Part shown: piece after piece, positions 52,955 to 60,912 of the stretch
How positions within the stretch are numbered: position 1 is the first letter of the stretch
Layout: each line of letters starts with the position of its first letter
From: Pseudomonas capeferrum
GTDB lineage: Bacteria > Pseudomonadota > Gammaproteobacteria > Pseudomonadales > Pseudomonadaceae
Reading direction: 5' to 3'
Length of the DNA stretch: 64,000 bases
Assembly: GCF_000731675.1 (NCBI RefSeq)
Contig: NZ_JMIT01000003.1
Location: 354,058 to 418,057 of the forward strand
Notes under the pieces: generated by a model
The model's database searches: none
The model's input: only the letters and a program-made list of their open reading frames with translations
Told to the model about the DNA's origin: nothing
Program-made: the position numbers and the translations under genes

Positions 52955-53332
52955 ATGTTCGGCATCAGTTTCAGTGAGCTGCTGCTCGTCGGCCTCGTCG
53001 CCCTGCTGGTGCTCGGCCCCGAGCGCCTGCCCGGCGCCGCGCGTACGGCCGGGCTGTGGATCGGGCGCCTCAAGCGCAGCTTCAACAGCATCAAGATGGA
53101 AGTCGAGCGCGAGATCGGCGCCGACGATATCCGTCGGCAGCTGCACAACGAGCACATCCTGCACATGGAAGAGGAAGCCCGGCGCATCCTCAACCCGCAG
53201 ACGCCACCGGTGCAGCCACCGGTCACCATGGCCACGGTGCAACCTCCCGCAGGGCTCGAAGCTACGCCAGACGCCACGCCTGCCGCCCCGGCCGCACCCT
53301 CTGAACCGCCACAACCGCCGCGAGCCCCATGA
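52955..53332 (+). CDS. tatB: Twin-arginine translocase subunit TatB
   Basis: The 125-residue protein has an N-terminal membrane segment ('FSELLLVGLVALLVLGPERLP', residues 5-25) with the 'GPERLP' hinge typical of TatB, an amphipathic helix ('AARTAGLWIGRLKRSFNSIK'), and a Pro/Ala-rich tail. TatB with TatC binds the twin-arginine signal peptides. It starts 3 bases after tatA and overlaps tatC by ATGA. Confidence 0.97.
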   Translation: MFGISFSELLLVGLVALLVLGPERLPGAARTAGLWIGRLKRSFNSIKMEVEREIGADDIRRQLHNEHILHMEEEARRILNPQTPPVQPPVTMATVQPPAGLEATPDATPAAPAAPSEPPQPPRAP

Positions 53333-54117
53333 GCGAAAATCCGGAACACGACCAGCCCATGCCGCTGGTCTCGCACCTGACCGAACTGCGCACTCGCCTG
53401 CTGCGTTGTGTCGCCGTCATCTTCCTGATCTTTGCCGGGTTGTTCTCCTTCGCCCAGCAGATCTACACCCTGGTCTCGGCGCCGCTGCGCGACCACCTGC
53501 CGGCCAATGCGACGATGATCGCCACCGACGTGGCCTCGCCGTTCCTCACGCCGTTCAAGTTGACCATGATCGTGTCGTTGTTCCTGGCGATCCCGTTCAT
53601 TCTTCAACAAATCTGGGGCTTCATCGCACCCGGGCTGTACCGCCATGAAAAACGCATCGCCATTCCGCTGCTGGTGTCGAGCATCTTCCTGTTCTACGCC
53701 GGCATGGCCTTCGCCTATTTCCTGGTGTTCCCGCTGATTTTCGGCTTCTTCGCCAGCGCCACACCGGAAGGCGTGTCGATGATGACCGACATCGCCAGCT
53801 ACCTCGACTTCGTCATGACCCTGTTCTTCGCCTTTGGCGTCGCCTTCGAGATCCCGGTGGCCGTGGTGTTGCTGGTGTGGATCGGCGTGGTCGACGTGAA
53901 GTACCTGAAAAAGGTTCGCCCTTACGTGATCATCGGCTGCTTCGTGGTCGGCATGGTCCTGACCCCACCGGACATCTTCTCCCAGACCTTGCTGGCAGTG
54001 CCCATGTGGCTGTTGTTCGAGGTCGGTGTGCTGTGTGGCAGCCTGATCCGCAAGCGCAGCGAGCACGATGAAGCCGCAAACGATCACAACGACCAACCCC
54101 CTGCGACGCAACCGTGA
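53329..54117 (+). CDS. tatC: Twin-arginine translocase subunit TatC
   Basis: The 262-residue inner-membrane protein has six membrane segments, with 'PLVSHLTELRTRLLRCV' at the N-terminus. 'FIAPGLYRHEKRI' near 93 and 'FGVAFEIPVAVVLLVWIGVVDV' near 168 carry the conserved Glu and Pro residues of the signal-peptide receptor. 'RPYVIIGCFVVGMVLTPPDIFSQTLLAVPMWLLFEVGV' near 200-238 is family-typical. The stop overlaps the next gene's GTG start. Confidence 0.98.
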   Translation: MSENPEHDQPMPLVSHLTELRTRLLRCVAVIFLIFAGLFSFAQQIYTLVSAPLRDHLPANATMIATDVASPFLTPFKLTMIVSLFLAIPFILQQIWGFIAPGLYRHEKRIAIPLLVSSIFLFYAGMAFAYFLVFPLIFGFFASATPEGVSMMTDIASYLDFVMTLFFAFGVAFEIPVAVVLLVWIGVVDVKYLKKVRPYVIIGCFVVGMVLTPPDIFSQTLLAVPMWLLFEVGVLCGSLIRKRSEHDEAANDHNDQPPATQP

Positions 54118-54821
54118 ACCTGCTGTTACTCGAACAAGCCGATTTCATCGCGGCCGACCGCGTGGTCCTGGCCGACCGGCGTTTCACCCACATGCAGGAG
54201 ATTCACCGGGTGGCGGTGGGCGATAGCCTGCGCGTCGGGCAGGTCAACGGGTTGATGGGCCGCGCCACCGTGGTGCGCCTGGAAGGCCATGAAGCGGAAC
54301 TGCAAGTGGGCTTCGACCAGCCGCCGCCAGCCAAGCTGCCGCTGACCCTGGTGCTGGCGGTGCCGCGGCCGAAAATGCTGCGCCGGCTGTTCCAGACCGT
54401 CGCCACCCTGGGTGTCGAGCGCCTGATCCTGGTGAACAGCTACAAGGTCGAGAAGAGTTTCTGGCAAACGCCTTTCCTTAACCCCGAAAGCATTCGCGAA
54501 AACCTCATCCTGGGCCTGGAGCAGGCCCGCGACACGGTGTTGCCCGAGGTGATCATCGAGAAGCGCTTCAAGCCGTTCGTCGAAGACCGCCTGCCGGCCA
54601 TCGCCGAAGGCACCTTGGGCCTGGTGGGCCACCCCGGCCCCTACCCTGCCTGCCCGCGGGCCGTCGAGCAAGCGGTGACCCTGGCCATCGGCCCTGAGGG
54701 TGGCTGGATCCCCTATGAAGTCGAGCTGCTGGGCAAGGCTGGCCTGGCGCCTGTGCAACTGGGTGAGCGCATCCTGCGCGTGGAGACTGCCGTAATCGCG
54801 CTGTTATCGCGTATTTTCTGA
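54114..54821 (+). CDS. RsmE-family SPOUT methyltransferase, second copy
   Basis: This 235-residue RsmE-type protein differs from the rsmE product at 17821 in sequence but has the same layout: PUA-like N-terminus ('ADRRFTHMQEIHRVAVGDSLRVGQVNGLMGRA') and a SPOUT knot near 200 ('VTLAIGPEGGWIPYEVELLGKAGL' then 'LGERILRVETAVIALL'). Several conserved segments of the classical enzyme, such as 'KATELG', are replaced by 'QTVATLGVERLILVNSYKVEKSFW'. It may methylate another rRNA position. It is the last gene of the tat operon, starting at GTG inside the tatC stop. Confidence 0.88.
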   Translation: MNLLLLEQADFIAADRVVLADRRFTHMQEIHRVAVGDSLRVGQVNGLMGRATVVRLEGHEAELQVGFDQPPPAKLPLTLVLAVPRPKMLRRLFQTVATLGVERLILVNSYKVEKSFWQTPFLNPESIRENLILGLEQARDTVLPEVIIEKRFKPFVEDRLPAIAEGTLGLVGHPGPYPACPRAVEQAVTLAIGPEGGWIPYEVELLGKAGLAPVQLGERILRVETAVIALLSRIF

Positions 54822-54839
54822 CGCAATCGTCAGGCTTTT
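54818..54839 (+). terminator. Rho-independent terminator overlapping the end of the tat operon
   Basis: 'ctgacg' (54818-54823) pairs with 'cgtcag' (54828-54833) around a 4-base loop, followed by 'gctttt'. The stem includes the stop codon of the second RsmE-type gene. It ends the tatABC transcript just before the FliA-type promoter of the next gene. Confidence 0.65.
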
Positions 54840-54845
54840 CACCCA

Positions 54846-54872
54846 TCAAGTTTCTCTCTCCCGGGCCGATGC
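54846..54872 (+). promoter_or_regulatory. FliA (sigma-28) promoter of the first chemoreceptor
   Basis: 'tcaagttt' (54846-54853), an 11-base spacer, and 'gccgatgc' (54865-54872) match the flagellar sigma-28 consensus taaagttt-N11-gccgataa at all but three positions. It lies 50 bp before ATG 54923 and implies expression with motility genes. Confidence 0.85.
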
Positions 54873-54922
54873 CTTGGCAACACAATAATTAACCGTGCTG
54901 CCAAGTTACCGGGGAGTCGAAC

Positions 54923-56839
54923 ATGTACCGATGGTTAGCCCACGTGCTGGGAAATGTAAGCGTCAATCGCAAGCTGGGGTTGGGCTTCGGCCTGGTACTG
55001 CTACTGACCCTGGCCATTACCCTGACCGGCTGGCACGGCCTGGACAGCGTCATCGACCGCGGCGACAAGCTGGGTAATATCTCGGTGATCCAGCAATATA
55101 CCCAGGAACTGCGCATCGCCCGCCAGCATTACCAGCGCGACCGCAATGACGCCGCTGTGGCCGAGCTGGAAAAGGCCCTGGCCAATCTTGATCGCCAGGT
55201 GCAACTGATGCTGGGCCAGATCGAACTCCCCGCCGACCGCCAGCGACTTGAACAGCAGCGCGAGGCCGTGCGCATCTATCAACAAGCGTTCAACGACCTG
55301 AAACAGGCCGGCCAGCGCCGCGAGGCCAGCCGTGCCGTGCTTGGCGACAGCGCCGACAAGGCCGTCGAGCTGGTCGGCCGGGTCCAGCGGGGCCTGCTGC
55401 AGGGCGGCGATATCAGCCAATACCAGTATGCGGTGGACGTCAGCGCACTGCTGCAACAAGCGCGCTTCCAGGTCCGTGGCTATACCTACAGCGGCGATGC
55501 GCAGTACCAGCAGACCGCACTGAAGGCCATCGACCAGGCCCTGGCCGAACTCAAGGCGCTGCCGGCCAAGGTGCCCGCCGAACATGCCGCCAGCCTCGAC
55601 GATGCCGCCACCGCCCTGGCCGGCTACCGTGACGCGGTCAACCAGTTCGGCAGTGCGCAGGCTGCCAGCGAGCAGGCGCTGCAACACATGGCCGACCAAG
55701 GCTCGGTGCTGCTGCAGACCAGCCAGACGATGACCACCTCACAGACGGCAGTGCGCAACGCCGGTGCCAGCCAGGCCAAGACTCTACTCGCCGCCGCCAC
55801 CGCCCTGGCCCTGGCGCTGGGCCTGCTGGCGGCCTGGGCCATCACCCGGCAGATCATCATCCCGCTGCGCCAGACCCTGAACGCTGCCGAGCGCGTGGCC
55901 AGTGGCGACCTGAGCCAGGACTTGCCGGTACAACGCCGCGACGAACTGGGCCAGTTGCAGGCCAGCATGCAGCGCATGACCCAGGGCCTGCGTGAGTTGA
56001 TCGGCGGCATCGGCGACGGTGTCACGCAGATCGCCAGCGCCGCCGAGGAACTGTCGGCGGTGACCGAGCAGACCAGCGCCGGGGTCAACAACCAGAAGGT
56101 AGAAACCGACCAAGTGGCGACAGCCATGAACCAGATGACCGCCACCGTGCACGAGGTGGCACGCAATGCCGAACAGGCCTCGGAAGCCGCGTTGATGGCC
56201 GACCAACAAGCCCGCGAGGGTGATCGGGTGGTGGGTGAGGCGGTGGCCCAGATCGAGCGCCTGGCCTCTGAGGTGGCCAACTCCAGCGAAGCGATGAACC
56301 AGCTCAAGGCCGAGAGCGACAAGATCGGCAGCGTGCTCGATGTGATCAAATCGGTGGCCCAGCAGACCAACCTGCTGGCCCTCAACGCGGCGATCGAGGC
56401 AGCACGGGCCGGCGAGGCCGGGCGTGGCTTTGCCGTAGTCGCCGACGAAGTGCGCAGCCTGGCCCAGCGTACGCAGCAGTCGACCGAAGAAATCGAAGAA
56501 CTGATTGCCGGCTTGCAAAGCGGCACGCAACGTGTGGCCAGCGTGATGGACAACAGCCGCCAGCTGACCGACAGCAGTGTCGAGCTGACCCGCCGCGCCG
56601 GGGGCTCTCTGGAGACCATCACCCGTACCGTGTCGTCGATCCAGGCGATGAACCAGCAGATTGCCACGGCGGCGGAAGAACAGAGCGCGGTGGCCGAGGA
56701 GATCAACCGCAGCGTGATGAATGTGCGGGATATCTCCGATCAGACCTCGGCGGCCAGTGAAGAGACGGCCAGCTCCAGTGTGGAACTGGCGCGGTTAGGC
56801 ACGCACCTGCAAGGGCTGGTAGGGCGGTTCAGGCTCTGA
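54923..56839 (+). CDS. mcpQ: Methyl-accepting chemoreceptor with HBM ligand domain (McpQ-like)
   Basis: The 638-residue inner-membrane receptor has a first membrane segment at about 19-39. The periplasmic region (about 40-285) is all-helical in two bundles ('ISVIQQYTQELRIARQHYQRD', 'QYQYAVDVSALLQQARFQVRGYTYSG'), the helical bimodular (HBM) pattern of P. putida receptors for organic acids. It then has a second membrane segment near 288-310, HAMP, and a signalling domain with 'QQTNLLALNAAIEAARAGE'. In P. putida the receptor next to tatC and rsmE is McpQ, described as specific for citrate. It lacks a C-terminal CheR-binding pentapeptide, ending 'GLVGRFRL'. Confidence 0.85.
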   Translation: MYRWLAHVLGNVSVNRKLGLGFGLVLLLTLAITLTGWHGLDSVIDRGDKLGNISVIQQYTQELRIARQHYQRDRNDAAVAELEKALANLDRQVQLMLGQIELPADRQRLEQQREAVRIYQQAFNDLKQAGQRREASRAVLGDSADKAVELVGRVQRGLLQGGDISQYQYAVDVSALLQQARFQVRGYTYSGDAQYQQTALKAIDQALAELKALPAKVPAEHAASLDDAATALAGYRDAVNQFGSAQAASEQALQHMADQGSVLLQTSQTMTTSQTAVRNAGASQAKTLLAAATALALALGLLAAWAITRQIIIPLRQTLNAAERVASGDLSQDLPVQRRDELGQLQASMQRMTQGLRELIGGIGDGVTQIASAAEELSAVTEQTSAGVNNQKVETDQVATAMNQMTATVHEVARNAEQASEAALMADQQAREGDRVVGEAVAQIERLASEVANSSEAMNQLKAESDKIGSVLDVIKSVAQQTNLLALNAAIEAARAGEAGRGFAVVADEVRSLAQRTQQSTEEIEELIAGLQSGTQRVASVMDNSRQLTDSSVELTRRAGGSLETITRTVSSIQAMNQQIATAAEEQSAVAEEINRSVMNVRDISDQTSAASEETASSSVELARLGTHLQGLVGRFRL

Positions 56840-56861
56840 TCGTGCAAGGCCTGCGGGCGTG

Positions 56862-56980
56862 GTGTAGGAGCGGCCTTGCGTCGCGATCGGGGCGCGTAGC
56901 GCCCCCAGCACTCTCTGCGGCGAAGCTGAAAAACCAGGGCCGCTACGCGCCCCGTTCGCGACGCAAGGCCGCTCCTACAC
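56862..56980. repeat. REPIN-like inverted repeat, 40-bp arms
   Basis: Arms 56862-56901 and 56941-56980 are complementary with one mismatch, separated by 39 bases. Each arm carries 'gtaggagcggccttgcgtcg', as in the element at 17672. It separates the two chemoreceptor genes and could terminate the first. Confidence 0.88.
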
Positions 56981-57046
56981 AAGCGTCGCGGCGGGCCTGC
57001 AGAAATTCATACAGTCTTTGCTGAATTTTCCTACGGGATTATCAGG

Positions 57047-57074
57047 TCAAGTCCTACGCCTCCGCGGCCGATGG
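57047..57074 (+). promoter_or_regulatory. FliA (sigma-28) promoter of the second chemoreceptor
   Basis: 'tcaagtcc' (57047-57054) and 'gccgatgg' (57067-57074) are separated by 12 bases and resemble the flagellar sigma-28 promoter. The match is a little weaker than that at 54846, but the spacing and position (61 bp before ATG 57136) are right. Confidence 0.75.
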
Positions 57075-57135
57075 GCAGGGGTGTCATGCCGGCATTGCGC
57101 CGGCATGCCCTCTCTCAAACGGACGGAGACTCATC

Positions 57136-59079
57136 ATGCTCGGCTACCTCAACCGCAGGCTCGGCAACGTCGGTGTCGGCGCCAAGCTTGCCCTCGGCTT
57201 CGCCGTGGTCTTGCTGCTTACCCTGGCCACCACCCTCAGCGGCTGGCGCGCGCTGGATGGCGCTATCACCCGCTCGGAACAACTCAGTGAAATCGGCCTG
57301 ATCAACGACCTGGTCAAGGACCTGCGCGCAGAGCGCATCACCTATCGCGTGCTCGGCGACGACGCCAGCAAGTCGCGCATCATGCGCATCCTCGACCAGC
57401 TCGAAGGCATGCTGACCACCCTGCAGCAACGCAGCCATGTCGATGATTCACGCCAGATGCTCACCCAGAAGCTGCAATTGTTGCAGCGCCTGCGCGACGA
57501 CTTCGCCGAACTGCAGCGCACGGTCGCACAGCGGCACGCGCTGCGCGAGGCCATGCAGGCGCAGGAGCAGAAACTCAACGACGTCATCGACGAACTGCAG
57601 ACCCAGGCCTTGCTGAAGATGCCTGCCGACAGCCAGCAAAGCGGCGTGCTGGGCCTGATGGATACCCTCAGCCGTCACGTCGACGGCGCCAACCAGCAGA
57701 GCCTGGTACCCGCCTATACCTTCTCGCCCGTCGAGGGTTTCGCCAAAGTCGGCGATGGCGCACTTGACGCCGCCGACAGCAGCCTTGGCCAGTTGCTCAA
57801 GGGGCTTGCGCCCCTGAGCCTGCCGCGCACGCTGACGGAACAGCCCGGTGTCGAGTTGGCCAAGTACCGCACCAGCCTGGACCAGTACCGTAACGCCGCC
57901 GTGCGGGTCGAGCAGTTGCAAGGCAACATGGAAAACATGGGTGATGAGTTAAGCGCCGTAAGCGTGGAGTTGGGCGAGCGCAAGGTCGAGCAACGCGACA
58001 GCGAGGCCCTGGCAGCCCGCTCGTTGCTGACCAGCGTGGCCGTGCTGGCGCTGGTGGTGGGGGTCATCGCCGGCTGGCTGATCACCCTGCAGATTACCCA
58101 GCCGCTGCGCCAGACACTGGCCGTGGCCGCGCGTATCAGCAAGGGCGACCTGAGCCAGGTCGAGCCGGTGCTGCGCCGTGACGAGATGGGCCAGTTGCAG
58201 TCCAGCATGCGCGACATGACCTTGAGCCTGCGCGAGCTGATCGGCGGCATCGACCAAGGCGTCGGCCACCTGTCACAGGCGGCCACGCAACTGGCCGCCA
58301 GCAGTGAGGACACCAAGCTGCGCATCAACCAGCAACGCGAGGAAACCGACCAGGTGGCCACCGCCATGAACCAGATGAGCGCGACCGTGCAAGAGGTGGC
58401 GCAGAACGCCGAACAAGCATCGCTGGCCGCAACCAATGCCGACCAGCAGGCGCAGGTGGGCGATCAGGTGGTGGCCGAAGCCATCAGCCGCATCGAGCAA
58501 CTGGCTGGGCAGATGGACGATTGCCTGGCAGCCATGCAGCATCTGGCGGGCGAAAGCCAGCGCATCGGCAGCATCCTCGATGTGATCAAGTCGGTGTCCG
58601 AACAAACCAACCTGCTGGCCTTGAACGCAGCGATCGAAGCAGCCCGGGCCGGTGAAGCCGGGCGTGGTTTTGCGGTGGTCGCCGATGAGGTACGCGGGCT
58701 GGCGCAACGGACCCAGCAGTCGACCGAGGAGATCGAACAACTGATCGAAAGCCTGCACAGCGGCACAGACGAGGTCACGCACCTGCTCGACAACAGCAAG
58801 CGCCTGACCGAGCAGAGTGTCGAGCTGAGCCGCAAGGCAGGGCATGCGCTGGGGCAGATCACCGATACGGTGTCGAGTATCCAGGGCATGAACCAGCAGA
58901 TTGCCACGGCCAGCGAAGAGCAGAGCGTGGTGGCCGAGCAGATCAACCGCAGTGTGCTGAATGTGCGCGATGTGTCTGACCAGACCAGTGCGGCCAGTGA
59001 ACAGACGGCGGCTTCGAGTGGCGAGCTGGAGCAACTGGGGCGGCAGTTGCGGGGGATGGTCGGGCGGTTCAGCCTGTGA
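57136..59079 (+). CDS. Methyl-accepting chemoreceptor with HBM-like ligand domain
   Basis: The 647-residue receptor is built like the preceding one: membrane segment at about 18-38, a large helical periplasmic region (about 40-290), second membrane segment near 295-315, HAMP ('LQITQPLRQTLAVAARISKGD'), and signalling domain with 'EQTNLLALNAAIEAARAGE'. The signalling domains of the two receptors are close to identical, but the ligand domains differ strongly, so this is a duplication followed by divergence for a different ligand. It also lacks a CheR pentapeptide, ending 'GMVGRFSL'. The ligand is unknown. Confidence 0.92.
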   Translation: MLGYLNRRLGNVGVGAKLALGFAVVLLLTLATTLSGWRALDGAITRSEQLSEIGLINDLVKDLRAERITYRVLGDDASKSRIMRILDQLEGMLTTLQQRSHVDDSRQMLTQKLQLLQRLRDDFAELQRTVAQRHALREAMQAQEQKLNDVIDELQTQALLKMPADSQQSGVLGLMDTLSRHVDGANQQSLVPAYTFSPVEGFAKVGDGALDAADSSLGQLLKGLAPLSLPRTLTEQPGVELAKYRTSLDQYRNAAVRVEQLQGNMENMGDELSAVSVELGERKVEQRDSEALAARSLLTSVAVLALVVGVIAGWLITLQITQPLRQTLAVAARISKGDLSQVEPVLRRDEMGQLQSSMRDMTLSLRELIGGIDQGVGHLSQAATQLAASSEDTKLRINQQREETDQVATAMNQMSATVQEVAQNAEQASLAATNADQQAQVGDQVVAEAISRIEQLAGQMDDCLAAMQHLAGESQRIGSILDVIKSVSEQTNLLALNAAIEAARAGEAGRGFAVVADEVRGLAQRTQQSTEEIEQLIESLHSGTDEVTHLLDNSKRLTEQSVELSRKAGHALGQITDTVSSIQGMNQQIATASEEQSVVAEQINRSVLNVRDVSDQTSAASEQTAASSGELEQLGRQLRGMVGRFSL

Positions 59080-59086
59080 GATTGCC

Positions 59087-59105
59087 GGGGGCGCAATGCG
59101 CCCCC
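59087..59105. terminator. Bidirectional hairpin terminator
   Basis: 'gggggcgc' (59087-59094) and 'gcgccccc' (59098-59105) with a 3-base loop lie between the ends of the converging chemoreceptor and ABC transporter genes. No T run is present on either strand. Confidence 0.65.
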
Positions 59106-59111
59106 AAGCGG

Positions 59112-59855
59112 TTACAGCACCTGGCGCAAGAACGCCTGCGCCCGCGGGTCCTTCGGCGTATCAAAGAACTGCGCCGGCGAGGCATCTTCCAGCAACTTGC
59201 CATGGTCGAAGAACAGCACCCGGTCAGCCACTTCCCGGGCAAAGCCCATCTCGTGGGTAACGCAGACCATGGTCATGCCTTCCTGAGCCAAGGTCTTCAT
59301 CACATCCAGCACTTCGCCGACCATTTCCGGGTCGAGCGCCGAGGTCGGTTCGTCGAACAGCATCACCTTCGGCTCCATGGCCAAGGCACGGGCAATCGCC
59401 ACGCGCTGCTGCTGGCCGCCGGACAACCGCGACGGGTACTCATTGGCCTTCTGCGCGATACCGACCTTCTCCAGCAGCGCCCGGGCCTTGGCCTCACGCT
59501 CGGCCTTGCCGCGCTTGCGCACCACCTTCTGCGCCAGGCACAGGTTCTCCAGCACGGTCATGTGCGGGAACAGGTTGAAATGCTGGAACACCATGCCGAC
59601 TTCGCGGCGGTAGGCGTTGATGTCGGTCTTCGGGTCGGCCAGTTGCAGGCCGTCGATGGCCACATGGCCTTCGTCGAAATGCTCCAGGCCGTTGAGGCAG
59701 CGCAGGAAGGTCGACTTGCCCGAACCCGACGGGCCAAGCACCACCACCACTTCGGCCTTGGCTACACGCGTGGTGACATTGTCTACCGCGCGAACCACTT
59801 GGCCGCGGGTGTCGAAGACTTTTACCAGGTCACGGACTTCAATCACTTTGCGCAA
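59112..59855 (-). CDS. Polar amino acid ABC transporter, ATP-binding subunit
   Basis: The 247-residue ATPase of the GlnQ/HisP family has Walker A 'LGPSGSGKSTFLRC' near 37, 'VGMVFQHFNLFPHMTVLENL' near 82 with the Q loop, signature 'LSGGQQQRVAIARAL' near 140, Walker B 'VMLFDEPTSALDPE' near 160, and the switch His in 'CVTHEMGFA' near 198. It energises uptake of polar amino acids by the permease encoded just upstream, whose 3' end overlaps this start by 17 bp. It is the third gene of the three-gene operon. Confidence 0.95.
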   Translation of the reverse strand: MRKVIEVRDLVKVFDTRGQVVRAVDNVTTRVAKAEVVVVLGPSGSGKSTFLRCLNGLEHFDEGHVAIDGLQLADPKTDINAYRREVGMVFQHFNLFPHMTVLENLCLAQKVVRKRGKAEREAKARALLEKVGIAQKANEYPSRLSGGQQQRVAIARALAMEPKVMLFDEPTSALDPEMVGEVLDVMKTLAQEGMTMVCVTHEMGFAREVADRVLFFDHGKLLEDASPAQFFDTPKDPRAQAFLRQVL

Positions 59856-60801
59856 GCCTCCGCTCGAGCCGGCTGGCCAGGTGCGACAGCGGCAGGTTGA
59901 TCAGCAGGTACAGGCCTGCCACGCAGAACCAGATCTCGAAGGTCGAGAACGAGGTGGTGATGGCCTCGCGGCCGCTCTTGGTCAGTTCGGTAATGGCGAT
60001 CACCGAGACCAGCGAGGTGTCCTTGACCAGGCTGATGAACTGGCCGGCCAACGGCGGCAGCACGCGTTTGAAGGCCTGGGGCAGGATCACATGGCGCATC
60101 GACTGGCTGGCGTTCAAGCCCAGCGAGCGGGCCGCCTCGTTCTGGCCGCGGGCGATCGACTGCACACCGGCGCGGACGATCTCGGCCACATAGGCCCCGG
60201 TGAACAGCGCCAGCGCCGCAACCCCGGCGAATTCGCGGGACAGGTTGAGCACGGTGCCGATGAAGAAGTAGAAGATGAAGATCTGTACCAGCAGCGGTGT
60301 GCCCCGCACCAGTTCGACGTACACCGTCGACAAGTCACGCAGGGTCGGGTTGTTCGATAACCGGCACAGGCCCGCGAACAGGCCGATCACCAGGCCCAGG
60401 GCGCCCGACACCACCGACAACCACAGCGTGGTCCACAGGCCCCACGCCAACGGGCCAGCCGCCCAGTGGCGGGTCACACCGACCTGGTCGCCTTCGGCGA
60501 CGTCATCGCCACGGCTCAATTGCAGGCTGTTGCTGTCCACATCGAGCACCTGCTCGGCGCCGTCTTCGCCCTTGAGCGAGACGCGGGCGGTGTCACCGGT
60601 TATGACGATGTCCTGCACGGTGCCATTGCTGGCGGCACGCTGGGCGTCTTCGGCCTGGTAGGCAAAATACTGAGGGACGCGGTTCCAGCGCCATTCATAG
60701 GACATCAACGAGGTGGCCAGATACAGACTGACCGCCAGGCCAACCAGCACCAGCGCAGTCAGCGCGTGCCAGGGCCACTGGGCTTTCTTGTGTTTGATCA
60801 C
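59839..60801 (-). CDS. Polar amino acid ABC transporter, permease subunit
   Basis: The 320-residue permease is longer than usual (about 220). An N-terminal membrane segment (about 12-32) is followed by a periplasmic insert of about 90 residues ('YEWRWNRVPQYFAYQAEDAQR' to 'EGDQVGVTRHWAAGPLAWGLW'), then the typical five-helix core with the EAA loop 'NEAARSLGLNASQSMRHVILPQA' near 240. The N-terminal insert is a known variant in proteobacterial GltK/GlnP-type permeases. The start at GTG 60801 has a ggag site 8 bases upstream; the open frame before it contains repeat copy E. Confidence 0.92.
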   Translation of the reverse strand: MIKHKKAQWPWHALTALVLVGLAVSLYLATSLMSYEWRWNRVPQYFAYQAEDAQRAASNGTVQDIVITGDTARVSLKGEDGAEQVLDVDSNSLQLSRGDDVAEGDQVGVTRHWAAGPLAWGLWTTLWLSVVSGALGLVIGLFAGLCRLSNNPTLRDLSTVYVELVRGTPLLVQIFIFYFFIGTVLNLSREFAGVAALALFTGAYVAEIVRAGVQSIARGQNEAARSLGLNASQSMRHVILPQAFKRVLPPLAGQFISLVKDTSLVSVIAITELTKSGREAITTSFSTFEIWFCVAGLYLLINLPLSHLASRLERRLAQSD

Positions 60802-60816
60802 GGGGTTACTCCAGAA

Positions 60817-60908
60817 AGCGGCAAGCCGCAAGCTACAAGCTGCAAGGAAAACCAGACCGCGTATTGGCCCACCTTCTCTTGCAGCTTGCAGCTTGCGGCT
60901 TGAAGCTA
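60817..60908. repeat. Dispersed 'gcggcaagccgcaagc' repeat, copy E
   Basis: The left block (60818-60846) and right block (60878-60906, 'cttgcagcttgcagcttgcg...') are roughly complementary. It lies between the binding-protein and permease genes of one operon and may reduce downstream expression, as hairpins after binding-protein genes often do. Confidence 0.75.
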
Positions 60909-60912
60909 CTTC

